13,199 nt of DNA. Origin: Flavobacteriales bacterium UBA3477 (GTDB lineage: Bacteria; Bacteroidota; Bacteroidia; Flavobacteriales; Schleiferiaceae). The stretch spans positions 1 through 13,199 of the forward strand of contig DFQY01000042.1 of assembly GCA_002378005.1 (NCBI GenBank), in the 5' to 3' direction. Position 1 is the first letter of the stretch. Each line of letters opens with the position of its first letter. This document shows positions 7,766-13,199 of the stretch, piece after piece. The notes beneath the pieces were generated by a model. It was not told the DNA's origin, made no database searches, and saw nothing but the letters and a program-made list of their open reading frames with translations. A program made the translations under genes and the position numbers.

Positions 7766-8199
7766 AAAAGTGGTTCCTCCTCACCTACTTCTTAAACCTA
7801 GCTATTTCAGCGCAAGCCCAAAATGAAATTGTTGGCCAATGGTACAACGAGGAAAAATCCTCCATTATCCGAGTCTACAAAGCCACCAACGATAAATACT
7901 ACGGCAAGATCACCTGGCTCGAGGACAACAACAACTCCGACGGCTCTACGCCGCGAGTAGACGAATACAATCCAAACGACGCAAAGCAAAATATGCCACT
8001 ATTGGAACTCGTCATCCTCAAAGGATTGGAATACAATGCGGAGGAGAAGCAATGGCAAAAGGGGACCATCTACGACCCTGAGAATGGAAAGACGTATGAG
8101 TGCTTCTGTGAGCTCAACGAAGACGGTTCTTTGTATTTCAAAGGCTATGTCCTTGGGATCACTTGGCTAGGCAGAAGCACTACTTGGACCCGACCTTAA
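7762..8199 (+). CDS. DUF2147 domain secreted protein
   Basis: This is a small exported protein of the DUF2147 family, whose function is unknown. The 145 residues include a signal peptide (MKKWFLLTYFLNLAISAQA, probable cleavage before QNE). The mature part is one DUF2147 domain: IVGQWYNEEKSSIIRVYKA at its start, YYGKITWLED, then GTIYDPENGKTYECFCEL, and the C-terminal YFKGYVLGITWLGRSTTWTR. The G-x-I-Y-D-P-x-N-G-K-T-Y and L-G-R-x-x-x-W-T-R patterns are the hallmark of the family, which folds as a small lipocalin-like barrel. Its ATG overlaps the stop of the YihY gene by 4 bp, so it is the last gene of the nadC operon. The intrinsic terminator begins 14 bp after its stop. A periplasmic or extracellular location is inferred from the signal peptide; no lipobox cysteine is seen. 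Confidence 0.88.
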   Translation: MKKWFLLTYFLNLAISAQAQNEIVGQWYNEEKSSIIRVYKATNDKYYGKITWLEDNNNSDGSTPRVDEYNPNDAKQNMPLLELVILKGLEYNAEEKQWQKGTIYDPENGKTYECFCELNEDGSLYFKGYVLGITWLGRSTTWTRP

Positions 8200-8212
8200 C
8201 TAGAATTACATG

Positions 8213-8251
8213 CAACAAAAAACCCGAGCCTGCGGCTCGGGTTTTTTGTTG
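8213..8251. terminator. Bidirectional intrinsic terminator between convergent genes
   Basis: Two perfect 18-base arms (8213-8230 and 8234-8251) flank a 3-base loop (TGC). The core of each arm is an 8-bp GC-rich stem (CCCGAGCC paired with GGCTCGGG), flanked by six A on the left and six T on the right. It therefore reads as a stem plus T-tract on both strands. It lies between the stop codons of the DUF2147 gene and the LamG gene, which converge, and should end transcription from both. A further T-run sits at 8261-8267 on the plus strand. Confidence 0.93.
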
Positions 8252-8269
8252 ATGCTTAATTTTTTTTCG

Positions 8270-9550
8270 CTACCTCATCAGGGAGAATTGCTGGTACTTC
8301 ACGTATTCCATACCCTCATTATCTCGATAGATGATTTGTGCGATGTAGACCCCTTCAGTACACTGACGGTTTTCAAATGATCCGTCCCAGCCTGTATTGA
8401 TGTCTTTACTGTGGAAGAGAATGTTTCCATCTCTATTATACACCTGCATTTCAAAGTAGCTGATGGCATTTGCTTTGACGATGTAGTAATCATTCTTAGT
8501 ATCACCATTAGGCGTAAAAGCCGTTGGCGCAAAGACTGCAGCTACATCACGTGGATCCTTGACCGTATCACAATCAGCTATTTCCACATAGAAAGTATCC
8601 GTACACAAATATTTACAGTAACCCACTTCCACAACCACTGTATCTGCTTTTAGGAAGGATTTCTGGTAATTCGCTCCATTCTGAGTATTCCCAGAAGTGT
8701 TGGTCCAAGTGTAGGCAAAGTTGAAGGTCATTGATGGACCACCAGCTTGATTCACCGAAGGAACTGAAGTCCCCGTAGGTGCGGTAATACCTCCGGCACA
8801 ATCGTACCAATCATCAGCATTAGTTAACTCATTGAAATCAAAGTTCACTGCCAAGGTTGGGAATGAAGATGGATTCAAGTGTGTACTCATGTAAGTGGCA
8901 ACATCCCCACTAGAACGCTCTTCCGACCAAATACGGAATTCATCCATTTCTCCATTCAAGTAAGTAGCATTTCCTGTGGTTGGCGAAACACCATAACCTA
9001 AGGTAATATCACCTGTGTGCGAAATATCTCCACCGACGTTCATGGTCTTCTGCGTTTCATATCCGCCGTCAATGTACATCGTAGCAGAACCTGTACCGCG
9101 GTTCCAAGTCACCGCAATGTGGTGCCAGTTTCCGTCGTCAATCTGAGAGATGGCGCCAAACATGAAATCAAAGCTGTTGTTTTGATCGCGCGCTGCAAAG
9201 CCGACAGTACCTGTACCATTTTTGAAAATCGCCCATCCGTTTCCGGCAGCGTTTCTGTATACCGCAAGGTATTCTGTATTCGACATGTCGTTGGTCAATA
9301 CCCAAAACTCCACTGTGAAGCTCGTGGTACCGATGTTGAATGCCGCGTTATTCGGAATCTCTAAATAGTCTGAAGAACCGTTGAAGTCCAAAGAGTTATT
9401 CAATGTCGAAGAGCGTGAGGCGCTTACCTCTACAATTTCGTCTGGACACACAATAAAATTATCTTGAACTACCGAAACGGTCATAATCTCCTGACCGAAC
9501 AGTACCGGTGCAAATGCCGTGAGTAGGAGTAAAAAGCGGTACTTCATCAT
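8270..9550 (-). CDS. Secreted LamG-domain protein with T9SS type B (CHU_C) sorting domain
   Basis: This is a probable surface or secreted protein exported by the Bacteroidota type IX secretion system. From ATG 9550 it has 426 residues. A signal peptide (MMKYRFLLLLTAFAPVLFG) is followed by a short CPDEIVEVSAS strand, then a LamG/concanavalin-A-like domain (about 50-245) with LDFNGSSDYLEIPNN, FTVEFWV, NWHHIAVTWNRGTG, YLNGEMDEFRIWSEE. A segment with Ig-like character follows (FAYTWTNTSGN, then DTVVVEVGYCKYLCTDTFYV). The C-terminus (about 338-426) is a gliding-motility-associated domain: FAPTAFTPNGDTKNDYYIV, FEMQVYNRDGNILF, GWDGSF and EGVYIAQI. The LamG fold usually binds glycans or proteins, but the ligand is unknown. 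An in-frame TTG at 9586 would overlap the upstream gene and place residues before the signal peptide, so it was rejected; ATG 9547 is nearly as good as 9550. It lies 25 bp after the decarboxylase stop. Confidence 0.88.
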   Translation of the reverse strand: MMKYRFLLLLTAFAPVLFGQEIMTVSVVQDNFIVCPDEIVEVSASRSSTLNNSLDFNGSSDYLEIPNNAAFNIGTTSFTVEFWVLTNDMSNTEYLAVYRNAAGNGWAIFKNGTGTVGFAARDQNNSFDFMFGAISQIDDGNWHHIAVTWNRGTGSATMYIDGGYETQKTMNVGGDISHTGDITLGYGVSPTTGNATYLNGEMDEFRIWSEERSSGDVATYMSTHLNPSSFPTLAVNFDFNELTNADDWYDCAGGITAPTGTSVPSVNQAGGPSMTFNFAYTWTNTSGNTQNGANYQKSFLKADTVVVEVGYCKYLCTDTFYVEIADCDTVKDPRDVAAVFAPTAFTPNGDTKNDYYIVKANAISYFEMQVYNRDGNILFHSKDINTGWDGSFENRQCTEGVYIAQIIYRDNEGMEYVKYQQFSLMR

Positions 9551-9564
9551 AAATGCTTGTGTTC

Positions 9565-9572
9565 CAAAAATA
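9565..9572 (-). promoter_or_regulatory. Possible -7 promoter box before the LamG gene
   Basis: TATTTTTG on the minus strand fits the Bacteroidota TAnnTTTG box exactly and lies in the 25-bp gap before the LamG ATG. No TTG sits 17-23 bases upstream; the nearest is 11 bases away. If used, the leader would be under about 15 bases. It could uncouple the surface protein from the PLP-enzyme genes, but the evidence is weak. Confidence 0.28.
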
Positions 9573-9575
9573 AGA

Positions 9576-10766
9576 TTAAAAACCAATAGTTGACCTATTG
9601 CTCCATTTTACCATAGAATTTCCGTCCCACGCCCATGTTGCGGGCAGTGTTCGCGAGCAATGACGCGACCACAGCGCGTAAGTATTGGCCCCGGTATGGT
9701 CGATAAATAGGTACTGTCCTTCTTGTAGAGCCGCTGGAAGAGCCATACCATGCGCCAAATAATCACCTGCAAAGCATAACGGCCCTGCTATATCATAGGG
9801 CTTATCCATACCCTGCACTTGTGTGGCATCGCCATTCCAAACGGTCATTGGGAAGGAACGCGCTTTGGTATAGGCGTCGCGCATGAAGAAATCGGCCCCA
9901 AGATGTATAAACAACTTATTGGGCGCAAGAATATATTCTATGGCACTTAGCGCAAAACCTGCTTCTGCCTGGACCCACTGACCAAATTCAGTCACGAGCA
10001 GGTAGCTAGATCCGCGGAATACCTCAGCAATAATTTGCCCATAGGCTTCCATCTGGGTTTGAGGCCCAAGAGTTTCCGTAGGCAAACCACCTCCAATATC
10101 GAGGACCTTGATTTTGCCCGGCGACACAGCATTAATAGCATCCGCAATGCGCTTGAGTTCTTTCAAGGCACCCCGCTGTATGTTGAGATCTTTCATTTGG
10201 GAGCCACTGTGCATGTGCAATGCTTGGACGGGATAGCGTAAGGCCGCGTCCACGATGCGCTCCTTCATGTCCACGGGCACTCCAAACTTGCTCTCGTTTT
10301 TGCTCACATCAAACAGTTCCGGGGCTCCAGTGTGCACCTGAGGATTGATGCGAATGCCTAATATTCCTTGGAAATCAGTATCAAATCTGTCCAATTCCTC
10401 TAACGAATTCACATTCACCAACATCCCGGGAAGCGACGAAATTTCACGTATCTCATGGCGTGTTTTTACGGGAGAATCAAAGACCAGATGGGCCGGCGAA
10501 CAACCCGCCGCTAATGCCATGCGGACCTCTTCAATGGAGGCCGCTTCCAAGCCGAAACCCCGAGCTACGAGGAATTCCAGCATCTTAGGGTGAGGGTTGG
10601 TCTTGATAGCAATGGTATGCTGAACCCCTTCAGGGAATGCATCTTGTAAATGGTGGAGTCTAGAAGTTAAGACGGGGAGATTCACACCTATAATGGCGGT
10701 ATCTTCTGCTCCCAATTTCGGAAGCATGTCCATCATAATACGCGCTATTTCTCCAGTTTGAATCAC
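9576..10766 (-). CDS. Group IV (alanine-racemase-fold) PLP-dependent decarboxylase, atypical active site
   Basis: This is a fold-type-III PLP enzyme of the ornithine/diaminopimelate/arginine decarboxylase superfamily; the substrate is unknown. From the GTG start it has 396 residues. The PLP lysine is K55 in AIKTNPHPKML, and RINP (138-141), SKFG (159-162), HMHSGSQ (184-190) and DIGGGLP (223-229) are all where the family has them. Later motifs differ. The family's EPGR is EFGQ (260-263), keeping the Glu that pairs with the pyridine nitrogen but losing the phosphate-contacting Arg. The CES-x-D site is CFAGD (331-335), keeping Cys and Asp but losing Glu. The late GAY is GAN (359-361). It is therefore not a standard LysA or ornithine decarboxylase, though lysA-like annotations may appear. 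The GTG overlaps the upstream stop by 4 bp (GTGA), favouring coupling; ATG codons at 10736 and 10733 are alternative starts. Confidence 0.85.
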   Translation of the reverse strand: MIQTGEIARIMMDMLPKLGAEDTAIIGVNLPVLTSRLHHLQDAFPEGVQHTIAIKTNPHPKMLEFLVARGFGLEAASIEEVRMALAAGCSPAHLVFDSPVKTRHEIREISSLPGMLVNVNSLEELDRFDTDFQGILGIRINPQVHTGAPELFDVSKNESKFGVPVDMKERIVDAALRYPVQALHMHSGSQMKDLNIQRGALKELKRIADAINAVSPGKIKVLDIGGGLPTETLGPQTQMEAYGQIIAEVFRGSSYLLVTEFGQWVQAEAGFALSAIEYILAPNKLFIHLGADFFMRDAYTKARSFPMTVWNGDATQVQGMDKPYDIAGPLCFAGDYLAHGMALPAALQEGQYLFIDHTGANTYALWSRHCSRTLPATWAWDGNSMVKWSNRSTIGF

Positions 10767-12181
10767 CCAAACATTTTTTCAGTGTACGACTCGATGATTT
10801 CAATCAATCTATAATCGTCTTCTAAATCTACGGCATCTTTTTCCAAGAACGCACGTACACTAAAGGCGCCTACTGCGAGGCGGATAAAACTCTTGTTACC
10901 GTATTGTACCGGTTGGCCGAAGAATACGCGGTCGTACCCGCCTTTAAATCCTTCGTGTCTATTAGTAGTGATGGCCTCGAACAACTTTTTCAATTCGTCA
11001 TTATCCAGAGCACGTCCCCCTACCCAAACTTGGAAGGAAATGATGGACATGTTGGTTTTTAATTGGTCCGGCATCAATTTGAAATGCGGCGAAGTCTCCA
11101 ATCTGCTCATGACGCCCATGGCCCAACGAGTAATAATGTTGTCCGTTTGACGTGTTGACCAATAACTGTAGGCTTCCATTTCGTCTAGTGCAATCTCCCA
11201 ACGCAATCGCAAGGCCTTATTTTCTGTTGCAGGTAGGTTGGTGCGCATGTTTTCCATGAACCATGGCACATCATAGGCACTGAACAACTTGCCGTAGGGC
11301 TGAATGATCGAAGCATCCATGTGCTTCAACTTTTCGCTCCAATTTCTTGGCACGAGCATCGCAGCACAGAATGGCGGGGCTTGGAAGAATTTCGAGCCGG
11401 TCAACATGACCATCACGCCTTTGGCCAACAGCTCGTGGATTAGCTTGTGGTCCACACGGAATTGGCACAAATCCACCACCCACATGGTATCACTATCGGT
11501 ATCGATGACATTCAAATCATCCTTAATCCCAGACTTCGAACCAAAAACCAAGCTGCCCACAATGGCAGCATCTTTATTCTGAGCAATGATATTATTGATC
11601 GCTGCAGTGCGGTCTAGGATATTTCCTTCCTCATCACGGGCATCTAAATAGACCACCTCGCTGACGTTTTCCGGATCTACCAAGGCACCTTTTTCGATGC
11701 GCTCACCGAACTGGTTGTAGTTCGCATAGAACTTGGTCTCAGAAGCAAACTTACTTCCAGAGCCCAATTCTTCCGGGCAGCTCACGATATTCAACAAGCG
11801 CTTTCCGGGGTTCAACATCATTTGGAACATCAAAGGATAGTATACCAAATCTGATCCAGACGGCCCGAAGTACACATCGAAAGGATCTTTGAACTCATCC
11901 TGCACCAAATTGCGCAAACGGTTCGCTTGGTTCTCCAATAAGTTCTCGTAATTCAAATCTTCGTACTTGCCCAAAAACGCCTTCGACACGCTGTAAGAAC
12001 GACGTGTCAACACATTCGCGGTGCACGACCCGCGCTGAAACAATGTTTCGTATTCGACCGGATTAAGGTGGTATTTATTAAGTCCCGTCTCAGGGATTTG
12101 ATGCACTCGTTCGTCACATCCTTCTACCAGGACGTCTAGAATATGCTGTTTACCAATGACATTGGCTTTTTCGCTATCCAT
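10763..12181 (-). CDS. Fold-type-I PLP-dependent enzyme of unknown reaction (aminotransferase class V-like)
   Basis: I do not recognise a named enzyme here. The 472-residue protein has the layout of a fold-type-I PLP enzyme. FGPSGSDLVYYPLMF (105-119) resembles the phosphate-binding S-G-(T/S)-(D/E) loop. WVVDLCQFR (234-242) provides the Asp (D237) expected to bind the pyridine nitrogen, with Gln240 nearby. The candidate Schiff-base lysine is K264 in MLTGSKFFQAPPFCAAMLVP, whose S-K followed by a P-P-x-x-A/G-x-x-L-V-P tail recalls class V-type enzymes. The small C-terminal domain includes IISFQVWVGGRAL and NKSFIRLAVGAF. No signal peptide or membrane segment is seen, so it is cytoplasmic. Its stop overlaps the start of the decarboxylase by 4 bp, so the two probably act in one short pathway. 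It could be an aminotransferase, a lyase or a decarboxylase; the sequence alone does not decide. ATG 12181 is 23 bases from a good promoter match. Confidence 0.75.
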   Translation of the reverse strand: MDSEKANVIGKQHILDVLVEGCDERVHQIPETGLNKYHLNPVEYETLFQRGSCTANVLTRRSYSVSKAFLGKYEDLNYENLLENQANRLRNLVQDEFKDPFDVYFGPSGSDLVYYPLMFQMMLNPGKRLLNIVSCPEELGSGSKFASETKFYANYNQFGERIEKGALVDPENVSEVVYLDARDEEGNILDRTAAINNIIAQNKDAAIVGSLVFGSKSGIKDDLNVIDTDSDTMWVVDLCQFRVDHKLIHELLAKGVMVMLTGSKFFQAPPFCAAMLVPRNWSEKLKHMDASIIQPYGKLFSAYDVPWFMENMRTNLPATENKALRLRWEIALDEMEAYSYWSTRQTDNIITRWAMGVMSRLETSPHFKLMPDQLKTNMSIISFQVWVGGRALDNDELKKLFEAITTNRHEGFKGGYDRVFFGQPVQYGNKSFIRLAVGAFSVRAFLEKDAVDLEDDYRLIEIIESYTEKMFG

Positions 12182-12291
12182 AAAATGATAATCAGTTGAA
12201 CGTCAAAAATACACATCTAGTTGCCGTTTATCAATGATTTAGACCCGATTATTCCACAAGTTTTGCTAGTTTGCGGATACAAATACAAACT
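12182..12291. other. Divergent intergenic region, PLP operon / YfhO-family gene
   Basis: This 110-bp AT-rich gap separates two divergent genes. Its left third holds the promoter described for the PLP-enzyme operon. For the plus-strand gene only a partial box was seen (TAGTTTG at 12267-12273, one base short of the consensus spacing), so no promoter is called. No hairpin, repeat or small open frame was found. Confidence 0.5.
12204..12234 (-). promoter_or_regulatory. Bacteroidota-type promoter for the PLP-enzyme operon
   Basis: On the minus strand, TTG (12232-12234), a 20-base spacer and TATTTTTG (12204-12211) fit the Bacteroidota consensus TTG-N17-23-TAnnTTTG in every fixed position. The -7 box ends 22 bases before the ATG at 12181, giving an expected leader of roughly 15-18 bases. 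It is the best promoter match found in the window. Confidence 0.6.
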
Positions 12292-13199
12292 ATGTCCCTG
12301 AAGAAATACACCCCGTTTTTAACGACTTGGATTGTCCCAATGATCGTATTACTCGGTATCAATGTGGCTTTTTTAAGCCCTGCCTACATCAAAGGAGATA
12401 TACTCGACCAAGATGATATTAAACTGGGCTATGCAAAGAGCAAGGAAACTCGAGAATATCGCGACACAACAGGACAGGAAGCGTTATGGACAAATGCCAT
12501 GTTCAGCGGAATGCCTACCACACAAATTTCTACAAAATATGGAGGAAATGTATTCGAATATATTTCAGCTGCTGTGCGTGCCATCGGAGGCCGTACTTCA
12601 TCTACCTACATTATTTTTTACTTAATGATTGCGGCCTTTATCGGCTTACGAGGCATGGGCGTGCACCACTGGCTTAGTGCCATTGGTGGATTTGCTTATG
12701 GCTACAGTGGTTTTTTCATTATTGGGTATGCGGCCGGGCACAATGCAAAAGTTAATACTGCGGCGTTCATACCATTGATGATCCTTGCGCTACTGTTAAT
12801 TCTTGAGAAGAAGAATTGGCGCGCCTTTATCCTGATGTCACTTTTCGCAGGTTTGAGTATCCATCGAAATCACTTCCAAATCACCTATTACGCAGCACTT
12901 TTCATGGGCATTATTTGGCTTACTTATTTGATTAAATATGCCAGAGAAAAAGCACTTCCTGAATTCGGAAAATATACCGCCTTATTGCTTTTAGCTGGTG
13001 TTCTAGCTATCGGCCCAAACATCGCAAACATCTGGTCTACCAAAGTGTACACAGAGGAGAGTATGCGCGGTGGCAAGAGCGAATTGACACAGAAAAACCA
13101 AAATCAAGGCGAAGGTGGCTTGTCTTATGAATATGCCATGAGTTGGTCGGCGGGTATCTATGAAACCGTTGCGCTCGTAATTCCCGATGCTGCTGGTGG
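12292..13199 (+). CDS. YfhO-family polytopic membrane protein, N-terminal part (3' end outside the window)
   Basis: This is the 5' part (about 302 residues, open to the right edge) of a large multi-spanning inner-membrane protein of the Bacteroidota YfhO family. Such proteins are GT-C glycosyltransferase-like, but their acceptors are unknown. The first membrane helix is at about 10-30 (ending FLSPAYIKGD). It is followed by an extracytoplasmic loop with the family pattern D-Q-D-D-I, K-E-T-R-E-Y-R-D-T-T-G-Q-E and LWTNAMFSGMPTTQIS (65-80). More helices lie near 104-122, 127-147, 155-172, 177-190, 198-215 and 226-245. Further recognisable blocks are GHNAKVN (149-155), NHFQITYY (193-200), MRGGKSELT (258-266) and YEYAMSWSAGIYETVALVIPD near the edge. 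Asp in the first loop fits the acidic residue that GT-C enzymes use. Full-length family members run to about 800 residues, so most of this one is missing. It is divergent from the PLP operon and need not share its function. Confidence 0.85.
   Translation, partial: MSLKKYTPFLTTWIVPMIVLLGINVAFLSPAYIKGDILDQDDIKLGYAKSKETREYRDTTGQEALWTNAMFSGMPTTQISTKYGGNVFEYISAAVRAIGGRTSSTYIIFYLMIAAFIGLRGMGVHHWLSAIGGFAYGYSGFFIIGYAAGHNAKVNTAAFIPLMILALLLILEKKNWRAFILMSLFAGLSIHRNHFQITYYAALFMGIIWLTYLIKYAREKALPEFGKYTALLLLAGVLAIGPNIANIWSTKVYTEESMRGGKSELTQKNQNQGEGGLSYEYAMSWSAGIYETVALVIPDAAG

Noticed and set aside
12413..12677. Two plus-strand open frames inside the YfhO-family gene
   Set aside because: The frame starting at 12292 stays open to the edge and matches a known family throughout; the others are shadows in different frames.
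1..13199. CRISPR arrays, insertion sequences, tRNA or rRNA genes, toxin-antitoxin or phage-defence genes
   Set aside because: No regular repeats with spacers, transposase-like frames, terminal inverted repeats or RNA gene signatures were seen on either strand.

Overview
The window reads as a piece of a Bacteroidota chromosome, most likely from the Flavobacteriia. The grounds are a type IX secretion (T9SS) type B sorting domain, a TonB-dependent receptor with an N-terminal CarboxypepD_reg-like domain, a Bacteroidota-type YidC N-terminus, a Bacteroidota-type YfhO membrane protein, and promoter-like TAnnTTTG boxes instead of classical sigma-70 elements. No mobile element, CRISPR array, tRNA or rRNA was seen. 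Gene density is very high; the longest gap is about 110 bp.

Region 1 (1-5928, minus strand) is a five-gene run read from right to left: rlmH, holA, an orphan TonB-dependent receptor, pyrG and the start of yidC (cut by the window edge). rlmH and holA overlap by 1 bp (TAATG). The other gaps are 21, 44 and 3 bp. pyrG may also have its own promoter. The receptor is the odd member among ribosome-maturation, replication, CTP-synthesis and membrane-insertion genes.

Region 2 (5985-8199, plus strand) diverges from rlmH and holds nadC, a YihY/BrkB-family membrane protein and a DUF2147 secreted protein, with a 2-bp gap and a 4-bp overlap. It ends at a perfect 18-bp inverted repeat (8213-8251) that should terminate transcription from both sides.

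Region 3 (8270-12181, minus strand) is the least understood part. A fold-type-I PLP enzyme of unknown reaction overlaps by 4 bp a group IV (alanine-racemase-fold) PLP decarboxylase whose active-site motifs differ from the classic ones. A short gap later follows a LamG/T9SS type B surface protein. A promoter-like TTG-N20-TATTTTTG lies directly upstream of the first PLP gene. This two-enzyme pair is the best candidate for an undescribed pathway.

Region 4 (12292-13199, plus strand) is the 5' part of a YfhO-family polytopic membrane protein that runs off the right edge.

Several genes have in-frame TTG codons upstream of a better ATG. For pyrG, nadC and the LamG protein the ATG was chosen.
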